64,000 nucleotides of DNA from Sphingomonas bisphenolicum (GCF_024349785.1 NZ_AP018818.1:124001-188000), one strand, 5' to 3'; shown: positions 52,665 to 63,517, counted from the first letter of the stretch. The notes: a model not told the origin generated them from the sequence alone. A program made the numbers and translations.

Positions 52665-53996
52665 TCAGGCGGCCGTCGCCGGGGTCGGTTCCGCCATGCC
52701 GGCATAGGGCACGTTGCGTCCGCCGTAACGGCGCACGCGGATATTCGCCTGTTCGCCATGGCCGGCGAAGCCCTCCAGCCCGCACAGGCGGCTGCAATAT
52801 TCGCCGACCAGTGCAGATGCCGCATCGGTCAGCACTTTCTGATAGGTGCAGGTCTTGATGAACTTGCCGACCCACAGCCCGCCGGTATAGCGGGCCGACT
52901 TCCTGGTCGGCAGCGTATGATTGGTGCCGATCACCTTGTCGCCAAAGCTGACATTGGTACGCGCGCCCAGGAAAAGGGCGCCGTAATTGGTCATGTTCTG
53001 CAGGAAATAATCGGGGTCTGCGGTCATTACCTGAACATGCTCCGAAGCGATCGCATCCGCAATCCGAACCATTTCGGCATCATCTTCCGCCACGATCACT
53101 TCGCCATAGGTTTCCCACGCCTTGCTCGCATAATCGGCGGTCGGCAGGATCATCAGCAGGCGTTCGATTTCCCGCATCGCCTCGCGCGCCAGCTTTTCCG
53201 ATGTGGTGAGCAGCACCGCCGGGCTGTCCGGCCCATGTTCCGCCTGCCCCAGCAGATCGGTCGCGGCCAGTTCCGCGTCGCAGCCAATCTCGTCGGCGAT
53301 CACCAGCGTCTCGGTCGGGCCGGCGAACAGGTCGATGCCGACCCGGCCGAACAACTGGCGCTTGGCTTCTGCGACAAAGGCGTTGCCCGGTCCGACCAAT
53401 ATGTCGATCGGATCGATGCTCTGCGTCCCCAGCGCCATGGCGCCGATCGCCTGGATGCCGCCCAGCGCATAGATGGCGTCGGCTCCGGCCATGGCCTGCG
53501 CCGCCACGATGGCCCGCGCAGGCTGCCCCTGGAAGGGCGGCGCGCAGGTGATGACCCGCGGAACACCCGCCACCTTGGCGGTGATGACCGACATGTGCGC
53601 GGACGCGAGCAACGGATATTTGCCGCCGGGCACATAGCAGCCTGCGGCGTTCACCGGCAGATTCCTGTGTCCCAGAATCACGCCCGGCAGCGTTTCCACC
53701 TCGACATCGTGCATCGATGCGCGCTGAATCTGGGCGAAATTGCGCACCTGCGTCTGCGCGAATTCGATATCCTTGCGCTCCTGCGGCGTCAGGCTGTCGA
53801 CGCAGGCGTCGATTTCCGCCTGGCTGAGCCGATAATCGTCGCGGTCCCAGCCGTCGAACTTGATCGACATCTCCCGCACGGCGGCGTCGCCGCGCATTTC
53901 GATGTCGGCCAGCGCCGCCTCGACGATGTCGCGCACCTTGCGGTCCGCATCCGCTTTCGCTTCGGCGGTTGCGCCACGCTTCAGATATTGAGCCAT
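52665..53996 (-). CDS. Histidinol dehydrogenase family protein, catabolic paralogue
   Basis: The 443-residue protein belongs to the HisD family, a zinc-dependent dehydrogenase that oxidizes an alcohol to a carboxylate in two steps. Zinc-site residues Q251 and H254 are in GQAEHGPDS, and the segments [24 protein letters not shown] and AGPTETLV are typical. It resembles the sulfopropanediol 3-dehydrogenase (HpsN) branch more than biosynthetic HisD. It is encoded with an SDR and a LacI regulator rather than with other his genes, so a catabolic alcohol substrate is likely. The neighbouring hut operon is coincidental as far as can be seen. Confidence 0.85.
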   Translation of the reverse strand: MAQYLKRGATAEAKADADRKVRDIVEAALADIEMRGDAAVREMSIKFDGWDRDDYRLSQAEIDACVDSLTPQERKDIEFAQTQVRNFAQIQRASMHDVEVETLPGVILGHRNLPVNAAGCYVPGGKYPLLASAHMSVITAKVAGVPRVITCAPPFQGQPARAIVAAQAMAGADAIYALGGIQAIGAMALGTQSIDPIDILVGPGNAFVAEAKRQLFGRVGIDLFAGPTETLVIADEIGCDAELAATDLLGQAEHGPDSPAVLLTTSEKLAREAMREIERLLMILPTADYASKAWETYGEVIVAEDDAEMVRIADAIASEHVQVMTADPDYFLQNMTNYGALFLGARTNVSFGDKVIGTNHTLPTRKSARYTGGLWVGKFIKTCTYQKVLTDAASALVGEYCSRLCGLEGFAGHGEQANIRVRRYGGRNVPYAGMAEPTPATAA

Positions 53997-54011
53997 ATTG
54001 CTGATCCTCGT

Positions 54012-54311
54012 TTAAAAGCCATTCACCGCCGTCTCGACATGATCCACGTCCGGCGGTGTGACGAAAAATGGGCCGACCAGCGCGCGCCACGCCTGATAAC
54101 CGGGCGAATTGCGGAAGCCGTCGACATGCGCGGCGACGGTGTCCCAGCCCACGACCAGTCGATAATGACCCGGCCGATCCACCGACCGGTCGAGCCGAAA
54201 ACTGCGGCACCCGTCCGCTGCGCGAAAATGCGGGGTCGCCAGCGCGACCGCGGTCTCGAAGCGCTCCGCATCCGCCGGATCAATCTCGATCCGCGCCACT
54301 TCCCTGATCAT
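54012..54311 (-). CDS. Antibiotic-biosynthesis-monooxygenase (ABM) fold protein
   Basis: A 99-residue single-domain dimeric alpha-beta barrel protein: VARIEIDPADAERFETAVAL, then FRLDRSVDRPGHYRLVVGWD and PFFVTPPDVDHVE. The family includes quinol monooxygenases and haem-degrading enzymes, as well as proteins without cofactor. ATG 54311 is chosen because GGGGAGAG lies 7 nt upstream; a longer frame to 54356 lacks a ribosome site. It is the first gene of an operon with the HisD paralogue (15 bp) and the SDR, divergent from the LacI gene. Confidence 0.75.
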   Translation of the reverse strand: MIREVARIEIDPADAERFETAVALATPHFRAADGCRSFRLDRSVDRPGHYRLVVGWDTVAAHVDGFRNSPGYQAWRALVGPFFVTPPDVDHVETAVNGF

Positions 54312-54341
54312 GCCGGTCTCTCCCCGAATCGCGATATTGAT

Positions 54342-54379
54342 TGCATACTTATGCATTACGATTCTTGCAACGTTCTTCG
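54342..54379. promoter_or_regulatory. Candidate LacI-type operators in a divergent control region
   Basis: TGCATA-CT-TATGCA (54342-54355) is an exact inverted repeat with a two-base spacer, and TTGCAACGTTCTTC (54365-54378) holds a central-CG AACGTT core as in LacI/GalR operators. Both lie between the ABM and LacI genes (174 bp), which is AT-rich. Confidence 0.35.
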
Positions 54380-54485
54380 CGGAAAAAATGCTGAATCATA
54401 GGTAACGGTCGAAATATACTTGCAATCATATTCAATAAACAAGATCGGCGGTTGCTCATTCGTGCAACTCTTGCGAAGAAGGGCC

Positions 54486-55505
54486 GTGACCATCAGCGAC
54501 CGCTCCTTCATCACCGCCCATGACGTCGCCCGCGCGGCCGGGGTGTCCCAGTCCGCGGTGTCGCGCGCCTTTACGCCCGGCGCCAGCGTGGCCCCCGACA
54601 CGCGCGCGCGCATCATGGACGCCGCAACGCGGCTCGGCTATCGCCCCAACCTGCTCGCGCGCTCGCTGATCAGCGGCCGCTCCAACATCGTGGGCGTGGG
54701 CGTCGGTGATCTGTCCAACCCCTTCTTCGTGGAGACGTTGCAGCTATTGTCGCGAACGCTCGATGAGGCCGGGCTTAGGCTGCTGCTCTTCCCGGCCGAG
54801 GCCCAAGGCGGCGGCGAGCCGTCCATCAACGAAATCCTGCATTATCGCCTCGATGCACTGGTGCTGCTGTCCGTCGGCCTGTCGTCTGGCCTGGCGGAAG
54901 AATGTCGCAAGGCGCAAGTGCCCGTGGTCCTCTACAATCGCACGACGCAGGACCATGCCGCCTCCAGCGTGATCGGCGACAATGGCATCGGCGCACGCAC
55001 CATTGCGGCCCATTTGCTGGCGGGCGACCACCGCCGCATGGCCTTCATCGCCGGCGCGGATGGTTCATCCACCAACATGCAACGCGAAAAGGCCTTTTTC
55101 GGCTATCTTGCCGAACAGGGCGCAACTGCGCCCCTTCGCGCAGCCGGCGACTATCGGACCGAGGTCGCCACCGCTGCAACGCGGCAATTGCTGGCCGGCC
55201 AGGATCGGCCCGACGCCATCTTCTGCGCCAATGACAATATGGCGATCGCCGCGATCAATGTCGCGCGGCATGAATTTGGGCTGGATGTCGGCAGGGAAAT
55301 CTCGATCGTAGGCTATGACGATGTGGCGATGGCCGCATGGCCGGCTTTTTCCCTCACCAGCTATGCCCAGCCTGCGCAGCGCATGGTCGACGAAGTGTTG
55401 CGGCTGATCCTGGCCCTCCGCGACGATCCCGATCGGCATGAGGATGTGGTGGTCGATGGTGGACTGGTGGTCCGCGGCAGCAGCCGGACGATCCGTCCGC
55501 GATGA
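54486..55505 (+). CDS. LacI family transcriptional regulator
   Basis: A 339-residue repressor: LacI HTH in the first 55 residues (ITAHDVARAAGVSQSAVSRAF, with the hinge helix RPNLLARSLISG), then a periplasmic-binding-like effector domain (IVGVGVGDLSNPFFVETLQ, ... IFCANDNMAIAAIN, SIVGYDDVAMAAWP). GTG 54486 is taken as the start; a TTG at 54471 or 54420 is in frame but the ribosome sites are weak. It is divergent from the ABM-HisD-SDR operon and most likely represses it; the inducer is unknown, often a sugar acid or polyol. Confidence 0.85.
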   Translation: MTISDRSFITAHDVARAAGVSQSAVSRAFTPGASVAPDTRARIMDAATRLGYRPNLLARSLISGRSNIVGVGVGDLSNPFFVETLQLLSRTLDEAGLRLLLFPAEAQGGGEPSINEILHYRLDALVLLSVGLSSGLAEECRKAQVPVVLYNRTTQDHAASSVIGDNGIGARTIAAHLLAGDHRRMAFIAGADGSSTNMQREKAFFGYLAEQGATAPLRAAGDYRTEVATAATRQLLAGQDRPDAIFCANDNMAIAAINVARHEFGLDVGREISIVGYDDVAMAAWPAFSLTSYAQPAQRMVDEVLRLILALRDDPDRHEDVVVDGGLVVRGSSRTIRPR

Positions 55506-55561
55506 CCGCGATCATCGAGGGATAGAGGCCCGCTGCCTGCCCGTTGCGATCGCCGCCCGAT

Positions 55562-57229
55562 TCAGTCCAATATGCCCGGCAGGTCGAGGCCCTTTTCGCG
55601 CGCGCATCTCAGGGCGATGTCATAGCCCGCGTCGGCATGGCGCATGACGCCCGTCGCCGGGTCGTTCCAAAGCACCCGCTCCAGCCGCCGCGCCGCCGCT
55701 TCGCTGCCGTCCGCGACGATCACCATGCCGCTATGTTGCGAATAGCCCATGCCGACCCCGCCGCCATGATGCAGGGACACCCATGTCGCGCCGCTGGCGG
55801 TGTTGAGCAGCGCATTGAGCAACGGCCAGTCGGATACCGCATCCGATCCGTCGCGCATGGCTTCCGTCTCGCGATTGGGGCTGGCGACCGATCCGCTATC
55901 CAGATGATCCCGGCCGATCACCACCGGGGCCTTCAGTTCGCCTGTCGCCACCATCTCGTTGAAGGCCAGTCCCAGCCGGTGGCGGTCGCCAAGGCCCACC
56001 CAACAGATGCGCGCCGGCAGGCCCTGGAACCGGATTTTCTCCCGCGCCATGTCGAGCCAGCGGTGGAGTGGCGCGTTGTCGGGCAGCAGTTCCTTCACCT
56101 TGGCGTCGGTGCGATAAATATCTTCGGGGTCGCCCGACAGCGCCGCCCAGCGGAACGGGCCGATTCCGCGGCAGAAGAGCGGGCGAATATAGGCGGGGAC
56201 GAAGCCGGGAAAGTCGAAGGCGTTCGCTACGCCCTCATCCTTCGCCACCTGCCGGATGTTGTTGCCATAATCGACGGTCGGTACGCCTGCCGCCTGGAAA
56301 TCGAGCATCGCCTGGACGTGGATGGCCATCGACGCCTTGGCTGCCGCCGCGACGGTTTCAGGCGCGCGTTCGCGCTGTTCGATCCATTGCGCGACTGTCC
56401 AGCCGGAGGGCAGATAGCCGTTGACCGGATCATGGGCCGACGTCTGGTCGGTCAGCAGATCGGGCCGGATGCCGCGGCGGTAGATTTCGGGCAGGAGGTC
56501 GGCGGCATTGCCGAGCAGGCCGACCGAAACGGGCGTGTTTGCGGCATTGGCTTGCTCGATGATCGCCATCGCCTCGTCGATCGTGTCCGCCGCACGATCG
56601 AGATAGCCGGTGCGCAGGCGCATCTCGATCCGGCTGGGCTGGCATTCGATCGCCAGGCAGGAGGCCCCCGCCATCACCGCGGCAAGGGGCTGTGCCCCGC
56701 CCATGCCGCCCAGGCCCGCCGTCAGCAGCCAGCGGCCCGACAGATCGCCGCCATAATGCTGGCGGCCCATCTCGACGAAGGTTTCATAGGTGCCCTGCAC
56801 GATGCCCTGGGTGCCGATATAGATCCAGCTACCCGCCGTCATCTGGCCGTACATGGCCAGCCCCTTGCGATCCAGTTCGGCGAAATGCTCCCAATTCGCC
56901 CATTTTGGCACCAGATTGCTGTTGGCGATCAGCACACGGGGGGCATCGGCGTGCGTGCGAAAGACGCCGACCGGCTTGCCCGATTGCACCAGCAGGGTCT
57001 GGTCGTCGTCAAGTCCGCGCAGCGCTTCCACGATCTTGTCGTAACTCTCCCAGTCGCGCGCGGCACGGCCGATGCCGCCATAGACGACCAGTTCCTCCGG
57101 CCGTTCGGCGACGTCGGGGTGCAGGTTGTTCATCAACATGCGCAGCGGCGCTTCGGTCAGCCAGCTTTTGGCGGACAATGCGGTGCCGGTGGCGGGGTGG
57201 ATGATGCGGCTGTTGTCGAGGCGGGTCAT
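55562..57229 (-). CDS. hutU: Urocanate hydratase
   Basis: The 555-residue enzyme adds water to urocanate to give 4-imidazolone-5-propionate using tightly bound NAD. The NAD-binding segment is [20 protein letters not shown], with the reactive region containing YCRA-type residues in [14 protein letters not shown]. The length equals the family norm. It is the last gene of hutI-hutH-hutG-hutU, 12 bp after hutG. Conditions of expression follow the HutC operator at 60814. Confidence 0.96.
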   Translation of the reverse strand: MTRLDNSRIIHPATGTALSAKSWLTEAPLRMLMNNLHPDVAERPEELVVYGGIGRAARDWESYDKIVEALRGLDDDQTLLVQSGKPVGVFRTHADAPRVLIANSNLVPKWANWEHFAELDRKGLAMYGQMTAGSWIYIGTQGIVQGTYETFVEMGRQHYGGDLSGRWLLTAGLGGMGGAQPLAAVMAGASCLAIECQPSRIEMRLRTGYLDRAADTIDEAMAIIEQANAANTPVSVGLLGNAADLLPEIYRRGIRPDLLTDQTSAHDPVNGYLPSGWTVAQWIEQRERAPETVAAAAKASMAIHVQAMLDFQAAGVPTVDYGNNIRQVAKDEGVANAFDFPGFVPAYIRPLFCRGIGPFRWAALSGDPEDIYRTDAKVKELLPDNAPLHRWLDMAREKIRFQGLPARICWVGLGDRHRLGLAFNEMVATGELKAPVVIGRDHLDSGSVASPNRETEAMRDGSDAVSDWPLLNALLNTASGATWVSLHHGGGVGMGYSQHSGMVIVADGSEAAARRLERVLWNDPATGVMRHADAGYDIALRCAREKGLDLPGILD

Positions 57230-57241
57230 GGCGATACTCCT

Positions 57242-58048
57242 TCAGGCGCGGGCAAAGGCGATGCACGCCGCGATGATGGTTTTGAGGTCGGCGATCAGCG
57301 GGGTCGCAGGATCGAAAGGCGGTGGCCAGTTGCCGGGCGATGGCCGCGCCGGCTCGACCAGATAGCCGCCCATGGCGAGTTCCATCTGGATCGCATGATA
57401 GCCTTCCGCCGGTCGGCCATAGTGACGCGTCGTCCAGCCACCCCGGAAGCGCCCGTTGAGGACATGGTTGCGCCCGATCGCCCCGACCGTGCCGACCACG
57501 GCCTCCTCCAGAACGGGATCGCAGGTCGTGCCGCCATCCGTGCCGATATTATATTGCGGCAGTTGGCCGTCGAACAATCGGGGTACATGGCTGCGGATCG
57601 AATGGGCGTCGTACAGCACGACCTTCCCATGCAGAGCGTGAAGCCGATCGAGTTCCGCCGACAAGGCCGCATGATAGGGGTTGAAATAGGCGGTGCGCCG
57701 ATGCGCAATCTCCATCTCGTCCGGCTCCTGGTCCACATGATAGAGCGGTTCGCCGTCGAATGTTTCGGTCGGGCACAGCCCTGTCGTCGTCTGTCCTGGA
57801 TAGAGCGACTGGCCGGACGGATCGCGGTTGCAGTCGATCACGCTGCGCGACAGGCGGGTCCGCACCATAGTCGCCCCCATGTCGGCGGCGAAGGCGTAGA
57901 GCCGGTCGATCCACCAGTCGGCATCCTTGCGCGCCAGCCAGGGCGACACGAAACGATTCTCCAGCTCCGCCGGAATATCGGTCCCCGTATGCGGCAGGCC
58001 GATCACCAGCGGCGCATCGCCGGATATGATGTCGATCCAGTCGGTCAT
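57242..58048 (-). CDS. hutG: N-formylglutamate deformylase
   Basis: The 268-residue enzyme hydrolyses N-formyl-L-glutamate to glutamate and formate, the last step of the five-enzyme histidine route. The family is recognised by [28 protein letters not shown] and [16 protein letters not shown], which contribute metal-binding His/Asp residues. It overlaps hutH by 4 bp and lies 12 bp before hutU. Presence of hutG and hutF together shows that the formylglutamate rather than the direct formiminoglutamase branch is used. Confidence 0.94.
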   Translation of the reverse strand: MTDWIDIISGDAPLVIGLPHTGTDIPAELENRFVSPWLARKDADWWIDRLYAFAADMGATMVRTRLSRSVIDCNRDPSGQSLYPGQTTTGLCPTETFDGEPLYHVDQEPDEMEIAHRRTAYFNPYHAALSAELDRLHALHGKVVLYDAHSIRSHVPRLFDGQLPQYNIGTDGGTTCDPVLEEAVVGTVGAIGRNHVLNGRFRGGWTTRHYGRPAEGYHAIQMELAMGGYLVEPARPSPGNWPPPFDPATPLIADLKTIIAACIAFARA

Positions 58049-59574
58049 GACAGGCCCGGCAAGTCTATGCCCGCCGCTACGATCAAGGCGCCCGATCGAA
58101 TGATGGCGTTGGCCGCCTCCATATCCGGGTGGAAATGGCGATCATCCTCCAGCATCGGAACGTCGCGGCGCAGGCGGGCACGGGCGCGCTCCAGCGCGGG
58201 ACTGGACGCCAGCGGCGCATGGAAATCGCACCCCTGCACGGCCGCCAGCAATTCGATACCGATGACGGCGCCCGCATTGCGCGTCATGTCCAGCAAGCGT
58301 CGGCTGCCATGTGCGGCCATCGACACATGGTCTTCCTGATTGGCGGAGGTTGGCAGGGAATCGACGCTGGCCGGGGTCGCGCGCTGCTTGTTTTCGGACA
58401 CCAGGGCCGCGGCGGTCACTTGCGGAATCATGAAACCGGAATTGAGTCCCGGCCGCGGCGTCAGGAAAGCGGGCAGACCGGACAGGGCCGGATCGACCAG
58501 CATCGCGATGCGCCGTTCGGTGATCGACCCGATTTCGCAAATGGCGAGCGCGAGCATGTCAGCGGCGAAGGCGACCGGTTCGGCATGGAAATTGCCGCCG
58601 GAGAGTGCCTCGTCCGTGTCGGGGAAGATCAACGGATTGTCGGATACGCCATTGGCCTCGATCGCCAATGTCGTCGCAGCCTGGCGCATCAGGTCCAGCA
58701 CCGCCCCCATCACCTGCGGCTGGCAGCGCAGGCAATAGGGGTCCTGCACCCGCGCATCATTTTCCAGATGGCTCGCGCGGATCGCCGATCCCGCCGTCAG
58801 TTCCCGCAGCGCCCTGGCGGTTTCGATCTGGCCCGGCTGGCGGCGCAATGCATGAATGCGCGGATCGAAAGGCGTGTCCGATCCCTTCGCCGCTTCGGTC
58901 GCGAGTGCGCCGGTGATCAGCGCGGACTGGAACAGATTTTCCGTTTCGAACAGGCCCGCAAGGGCGTTGGCGGTCGAAAACTGAGTGCCGTTGAGCAGCG
59001 CTAGCCCCTCCTTCGGGCCAAGCGCCAGGGGAGACAGGCCGGCCCGCTCCAGCGCGGCGCCAGCGGACAGGCGCTGGCCATTCACATCGATTTCGCCGAC
59101 GCCGATCATCGCCGCGGCCATATGCGCCAGCGGCGCAAGATCGCCGCTCGCGCCCACCGACCCCTGCGACGGCACGACCGGCGTCAGGCCGTGCTGCAAC
59201 AGGGCTTCGAGCATCGCCACCGTTTCCGGCTTCACGCCCGACGCGCCCTGAGCGAGGCTGACGAGCTTGAGCGCCATCATCAGTCGTATGATCGGGACCG
59301 GCGAGGGCTCTCCCGTGCCAGCCGCATGGCTGAGAACGATATTGCGCTGGAGCGTCGCCAGATCCCCGTCGCCAATCCGGACGCTCGCCAGCTTGCCGAA
59401 GCCGGTGTTGATGCCATAGACCGGCTGATGTCGCGCCAGGATGCGCTCGACCGCCAGCGCGCTCGCCGCGATCGCCGGCGCGCTGGCAGCATCGATATAG
59501 GGCATCGCGCCCCGGTAGATGGCGCGCCACTGGCTCAGGCTGGTTTCGCCGGGGGTAAGAATGATCTGGCTCAT
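58045..59574 (-). CDS. hutH: Histidine ammonia-lyase
   Basis: The 509-residue lyase eliminates ammonia from L-histidine to form urocanate. The MIO cofactor forms from A142-S143-G144 in [14 protein letters not shown]53 in [10 protein letters not shown] is the catalytic tyrosine. The length is normal for the family. The ATG 59574 overlaps the hutI stop (4 bp) and its own stop overlaps hutG, indicating coupled translation in hutI-hutH-hutG-hutU. Confidence 0.96.
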   Translation of the reverse strand: MSQIILTPGETSLSQWRAIYRGAMPYIDAASAPAIAASALAVERILARHQPVYGINTGFGKLASVRIGDGDLATLQRNIVLSHAAGTGEPSPVPIIRLMMALKLVSLAQGASGVKPETVAMLEALLQHGLTPVVPSQGSVGASGDLAPLAHMAAAMIGVGEIDVNGQRLSAGAALERAGLSPLALGPKEGLALLNGTQFSTANALAGLFETENLFQSALITGALATEAAKGSDTPFDPRIHALRRQPGQIETARALRELTAGSAIRASHLENDARVQDPYCLRCQPQVMGAVLDLMRQAATTLAIEANGVSDNPLIFPDTDEALSGGNFHAEPVAFAADMLALAICEIGSITERRIAMLVDPALSGLPAFLTPRPGLNSGFMIPQVTAAALVSENKQRATPASVDSLPTSANQEDHVSMAAHGSRRLLDMTRNAGAVIGIELLAAVQGCDFHAPLASSPALERARARLRRDVPMLEDDRHFHPDMEAANAIIRSGALIVAAGIDLPGLS

Positions 59575-60770
59575 AGGCCCTTCCAGATGCGGGCATGGAG
59601 CGGGTTATGCCCCATGCGATAAACGAGTTCGGCCGGACGTTCGATGTCCCAGATGGCAAGGTCGCAGCTCTTGCCCGCCTCGATCGTGCCGGTTTCGTCG
59701 CTCGATCCCAGCGCGCGGGCCGCGTGGCGCGTGACACCCAGCAGGCATTCCTCGACGGTCAGGCGGAACAGGGTCGCGCCCATGTTCATGACGAGAAGAA
59801 TCGACGTCAGCGGCGACGTGCCGGGGTTGCAATCGGTCGCGAGCGCGATCGGCACGCCGGCGGCGCGCAGTCCCTCGATCGGCGGCAACCGGGTTTCGCG
59901 CGTGAAATAATAGGCGCCCGGCAACAAGGTCGCGACCGTTCCGGCCCGCGCCATGGCGGCGATCCCTTCCGTGTCGAGATGTTCGAGATGATCGGCCGAC
60001 AGCGCGCCCGCTTCGGCCGCCAGCCTGGCGCCGTTAAGGTTGGAAAGCTGTTCGGCGTGCAGCTTGACCGGCAGCCCCAGCGCGCGCGCGGCGCCGAATA
60101 CGCGGCCGGTCTGATCGGCCGAAAAGCCGATCCCTTCGCAAAAGGCATCGACCGCGTCGACCAGGCCCAGACCGGCGGCCGCGGGCAGCATGTCCTCGCA
60201 GACCAGGTCTATGTAGCCGTCGGAATCGCCTGCATATTCGGGTGGGACGGCATGCGCGCCCAGGAAGGTCGTGTGAATGGTGACGGGCCGTTCCTTGCCC
60301 AACGCGCGGGCGGCGCGCAGCATCTTGATCTCGTCGTCGCACGTCAGGCCGTAGCCGGACTTGATCTCGACCGTGGTCACCCCTTCGGCGATCAGCGCAT
60401 CCAGCCGCCGCATGGCGCTTCCGACCAGTTGCGCTTCGCTGGCCGCTCGCGTCGCGCGCATCGTCGACAAAATGCCACCGCCCGCCCGTGCAATCGCCTC
60501 ATAGGAGGCGCCGGCCAGCCGCAGTTCGAATTCCTGTGCGCGATTCCCGGCATGGACCAGATGGGTGTGGCAGTCGATCAGGCCGGGCGTTATCCAGCGC
60601 CCGTTGCAGCCGATCACCTCGTCCGCTTCAAAGGTAGGCGCGTCGGCGGCGGAGCCGACATGGATGATGCGCCCGTCGACAGCGGCGATGACGCCATCGT
60701 CGATGACGCCCAGGCCTTCGCCCGCCATCGTCGCCAACCGCGCATCCCTCCAAAGTCGATCGCATTGCAT
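59571..60770 (-). CDS. hutI: Imidazolonepropionase
   Basis: A 399-residue amidohydrolase that opens 4-imidazolone-5-propionate to N-formimino-L-glutamate. The metal-binding H-x-H is in [12 protein letters not shown], and further ligands lie in [23 protein letters not shown] and [14 protein letters not shown] 60770 has GGGAGA 7 nt upstream; the frame extends upstream across the intergenic region but the longer part overlaps hutF leader sequence and lacks a ribosome site. It is the first gene of hutI-hutH-hutG-hutU, divergent from hutF with 73 bp between them. Confidence 0.95.
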   Translation of the reverse strand: MQCDRLWRDARLATMAGEGLGVIDDGVIAAVDGRIIHVGSAADAPTFEADEVIGCNGRWITPGLIDCHTHLVHAGNRAQEFELRLAGASYEAIARAGGGILSTMRATRAASEAQLVGSAMRRLDALIAEGVTTVEIKSGYGLTCDDEIKMLRAARALGKERPVTIHTTFLGAHAVPPEYAGDSDGYIDLVCEDMLPAAAGLGLVDAVDAFCEGIGFSADQTGRVFGAARALGLPVKLHAEQLSNLNGARLAAEAGALSADHLEHLDTEGIAAMARAGTVATLLPGAYYFTRETRLPPIEGLRAAGVPIALATDCNPGTSPLTSILLVMNMGATLFRLTVEECLLGVTRHAARALGSSDETGTIEAGKSCDLAIWDIERPAELVYRMGHNPLHARIWKGL

Positions 60771-60813
60771 GTCGAATCTCCCTGCCCTCCGAGCATTGCA
60801 CCGATGGATAATA

Positions 60814-60825
60814 ATGTATAGACAT
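60814..60825. promoter_or_regulatory. HutC-type operator ATGTATAGACAT
   Basis: The dyad ATGT-ATAG-ACAT lies in the 73-bp divergent region between hutI and hutF and shares the TGTATAGACA core of known HutC boxes (Klebsiella and Pseudomonas). It extends to TAATGTATAGACATAA with one mismatch. One site could repress both transcription units; urocanate is the expected inducer. Confidence 0.7.
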
Positions 60826-60843
60826 AATATCGGAGGCCAGCCG

Positions 60844-62208
60844 ATGAATGCGAACGCAAGCCATTTCGTGCATTTCGCCACGGCCCTGCTGCCAGAGGGC
60901 TGGGCGGATGATGTGCGGATCGCCATCAGCGATGGGGTGATCGCCTCGATCACATGTGGCGCCAACGCCCAGGCCGGTGACGAGCGGCACGGTATCGCCC
61001 TCCCCGGCCTGCCCAACCTGCACAGCCACGCTTTTCAGCGCGGCATGGCCGGTCTCGCGGAGGTTCGCGGATCGACGAACGACAGTTTCTGGACCTGGCG
61101 CGAAACCATGTATCGCTTCGTCGATCGCGTGACGCCCGACCAGCTTCAGGCGATCGCCGCTCTCGCCTATGTCGAGATGCTGGAGGGCGGCTTTACCCGC
61201 GTCGGGGAGTTTCACTATCTCCATCATGACCGTGACGGTCGCCGCTTTGCCGATCCCGCGACCATGAGCGCCGCGATCGTCGCGGCGGCGCAGGACAGCG
61301 GCATTGCACTCACCCATCTGCCGGTCTTCTATGCCCATGCCGGCTTCGGCGGCCTGCCGCCCGGCGACGGACAGCGCCGCTTCCTGCATGACATGGGCGG
61401 TTTTGCGGCGTTGCTCGACCGGCTGCGCACCGGCCTTTCCCTTTTACCGGATGCGATATTGGGCGTGGCTCCCCACAGCCTGCGCGCGGTGACGCCGCCA
61501 CAACTGAGCGCGCTGGCCGCGCTGAGCGACGGGCCGATCCATATCCATGTCGCCGAGCAGGTGAAGGAGGTGGAGGATTGCGTCGCCTGGAGCGGCGCTC
61601 GCCCGGTCGAATGGCTGTTGGCCAATATGGCGGTCGACAGCCGCTGGTGCTTCGTCCATGCGACCCATATGACCGACACGGAAACGCAAGCGCTGGCGAC
61701 AAGCGGCGCCGTGGCGGGCCTCTGCCCGATTACCGAGGCCAATCTGGGCGACGGCCTGTTCCCGGCCGCCGGATTCCTGGCGGCCGGCGGCGGTTATGGC
61801 ATCGGGTCGGATTCCAACATATTGATCGACGCGACCGAAGAACTGCGTCTCCTGGAATATGGTCAGCGGTTGGGCGCGCGCGGTCGTAATGTCATGGCGT
61901 CGGCGGGCGGATCGACCGGCGGCGCGCTCTTTCGCGGCGCGTTGCAGGGCGGGGCGCGTGCGCTTGGCGCGCCGGCCGCCCTGGCGAAGGGGGCATCGGC
62001 GGATTTTCTTACGATCGACGGCGATCATCCTTCTCTGGCCGGGCGGCAGGGGGATGCGATCCTCGACGGGTTGATCTTCGCCGCAGGTCGGTCGGCGATT
62101 GACGGCGTCTGGCGGCGCGGTCGCCGCGTCGTCGAGCAAGGCCGGCATATCCATCGCGACCGCATTGCCGCGCGCTATCGGCGCGTGCTCGCAGATCTGC
62201 TCGCATGA
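60844..62208 (+). CDS. hutF: Formimidoylglutamate deiminase
   Basis: The 454-residue amidohydrolase releases ammonia from N-formimino-L-glutamate to give N-formylglutamate. Metal-site motifs: [13 protein letters not shown] (H-x-H), [12 protein letters not shown], and [16 protein letters not shown] (D). GGAGG lies 7 nt before ATG 60844. It is divergent from hutI and its TGA overlaps hutC by 4 bp, so hutF and hutC form one unit. Confidence 0.95.
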   Translation: MNANASHFVHFATALLPEGWADDVRIAISDGVIASITCGANAQAGDERHGIALPGLPNLHSHAFQRGMAGLAEVRGSTNDSFWTWRETMYRFVDRVTPDQLQAIAALAYVEMLEGGFTRVGEFHYLHHDRDGRRFADPATMSAAIVAAAQDSGIALTHLPVFYAHAGFGGLPPGDGQRRFLHDMGGFAALLDRLRTGLSLLPDAILGVAPHSLRAVTPPQLSALAALSDGPIHIHVAEQVKEVEDCVAWSGARPVEWLLANMAVDSRWCFVHATHMTDTETQALATSGAVAGLCPITEANLGDGLFPAAGFLAAGGGYGIGSDSNILIDATEELRLLEYGQRLGARGRNVMASAGGSTGGALFRGALQGGARALGAPAALAKGASADFLTIDGDHPSLAGRQGDAILDGLIFAAGRSAIDGVWRRGRRVVEQGRHIHRDRIAARYRRVLADLLA

Positions 62209-62903
62209 AGCCGGCGACGCTGCACGATCGCATCCGCCAGGATATAGAAAATCGGATCATGGCGGGCGTGTGGGAGCCGGGGCACCGCATTCCGCCGGAG
62301 CATGAATTGATGGCCGAATATGCCTGTTCGCGGATGACCGTGAACAAGGCCATATCCGCCTTGACCGAACGCGGCCTGATCGACCGGCGCAAGCGCGCGG
62401 GCAGCTTTGTCGCTGCGCCGACGATGCATCGCGCGATGCTGGAGATTCCGGATGTGGCGGTGGAGGTCGAACGACGGGGGCGCAGGCATAGTATAGAAAT
62501 ATTGGAGCGGACCGAACGGGAGGGCGATAGCGATGATCGTCGCCTGCTGGCGATGACGGCGGGGCCGGTACTCGCCTTGCGTGGCATCCATCGCGCCGAT
62601 GGAACGCCCTTCGCGCTGGAAGAGCGACTCATCAACCTTGTCATCGTCCCTGCCGCCGCGGATATAGACTTTACGCGCGAAAGCCCCGGCCGCTGGCTGC
62701 TCGGCCATGTTCCCTGGACGGACGCGCAGCATCGCATCACGGCGACGGCCGCGACCGCCGCCCAGGCGGCGCATCTGGACCTGCATCCAGGCGCGCCATG
62801 CCTGTCGATCGAACGCGCCACATGGCGCACCCAAGAACGCATCACGCATGTCAGACTGCTTTATCCGGGCGATCATGCATTGAGCGCGCGCTTCATCGCC
62901 TGA
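62205..62903 (+). CDS. hutC: Histidine utilization repressor (GntR/UTRA)
   Basis: A 232-residue GntR-family regulator of the HutC subgroup. The winged HTH occupies about residues 3-72 (RIRQDIENRIMAGVWEPGHR, ELMAEYACSRMTVNKAISAL) and the UTRA effector domain about 95-230. It would repress hut genes until urocanate binds. The stop of hutF overlaps its ATG, so it is co-transcribed with hutF and probably autoregulated through the operator at 60814. Confidence 0.93.
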   Translation: MKPATLHDRIRQDIENRIMAGVWEPGHRIPPEHELMAEYACSRMTVNKAISALTERGLIDRRKRAGSFVAAPTMHRAMLEIPDVAVEVERRGRRHSIEILERTEREGDSDDRRLLAMTAGPVLALRGIHRADGTPFALEERLINLVIVPAAADIDFTRESPGRWLLGHVPWTDAQHRITATAATAAQAAHLDLHPGAPCLSIERATWRTQERITHVRLLYPGDHALSARFIA

Positions 62904-62959
62904 TCGCCGCCGCGCCGGCCCTTCAAAGCATGGGAAACCGGCCGTATTCCGCCGGAAAG

Positions 62960-62985
62960 GGAACCTGCCATCTGGGGCGCGGGTT
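62960..62985 (+). promoter_or_regulatory. Candidate EcfG (general stress) promoter
   Basis: GGAAC (62960-62964) and GGTT (62982-62985) are 17 bp apart, close to the alphaproteobacterial stress-sigma pattern GGAAC-N16/17-CGTT, with G in place of C. They lie just upstream of the small membrane protein gene at 63007. Confidence 0.4.
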
Positions 62986-63006
62986 ATCGCGCCAAAGGAG
63001 AAGGCG

Positions 63007-63243
63007 ATGGATGAGACTGGGAACAAAGAGGAAAGCGTCACCCATGTGACGACGACCGACGCGCGAAGTGGCTCGCGGACGCGGGTTACCCGTAATATCC
63101 TTGCGGTCAGCCTGCTGCTGATCGTCATCCTTCTGGCGGTGGCAGTCGGGTTCGGCTTTTTCGAAACGGGTCGGTCCGGTGCCGACAATGTGAATGTCGA
63201 CAACGGCGCGCAGCAAAGCGGTCATCCATCCAATGGCGGTTGA
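63007..63243 (+). CDS. Small single-pass membrane protein, unknown function
   Basis: A 78-residue protein with a charged N-terminus (to residue 29, TRVTRNI), one transmembrane helix (about 31-50: LAVSLLLIVILLAVAVGFGFF) and a short acidic-to-polar C-tail facing the periplasm if the positive-inside rule holds. AAAGGAG precedes the ATG. I do not recognise the family. A stress-promoter-like sequence lies upstream, consistent with the many small EcfG-regulated membrane proteins in sphingomonads. Confidence 0.55.
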   Translation: MDETGNKEESVTHVTTTDARSGSRTRVTRNILAVSLLLIVILLAVAVGFGFFETGRSGADNVNVDNGAQQSGHPSNGG

Positions 63244-63413
63244 TGCCGGGCGGCTTGTCGTTCGGAGGGGACGCAGAGATCGTCGACACAGGGGGCAATT
63301 CGATTGATCTTACTTCCTTGTCCACTCAGCCGACCGCCGACCGCCTTCCCGGGTTGCTGTTCGGCTTTTTCAAGCAAAATCAATGGCTAGGCAAAAATTG
63401 GCCGGTGGCCGCG

Positions 63414-63421
63414 TTAACCAT
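63414..63421 (+). promoter_or_regulatory. CtrA-like half-site TTAACCAT
   Basis: TTAACCAT, the common alphaproteobacterial CtrA half-site, lies 97-104 bp upstream of the PilZ start in an AT-rich stretch of the 274-bp gap (63244-63517). A single half-site can occur by chance. Confidence 0.3.
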
Positions 63422-63517
63422 TTTTTCACAAATATCGACAAGATTCGGGGATGCTCGACCTGGTCGGGAACAACTGCGCCGAAAAATCGACGCTTTCGCT
63501 GCTAAAGGAATGTCGCG

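Noticed and set aside
55544..58339. A 931-codon open frame on the plus strand
   Set aside because: Antisense to hutU and hutG; no domain is recognisable.
60565..60843. N-terminal extension of HutF by 93 residues
   Set aside because: It would overlap hutI out of frame and the HutC operator; ATG 60844 has an excellent ribosome site and matches the family start.
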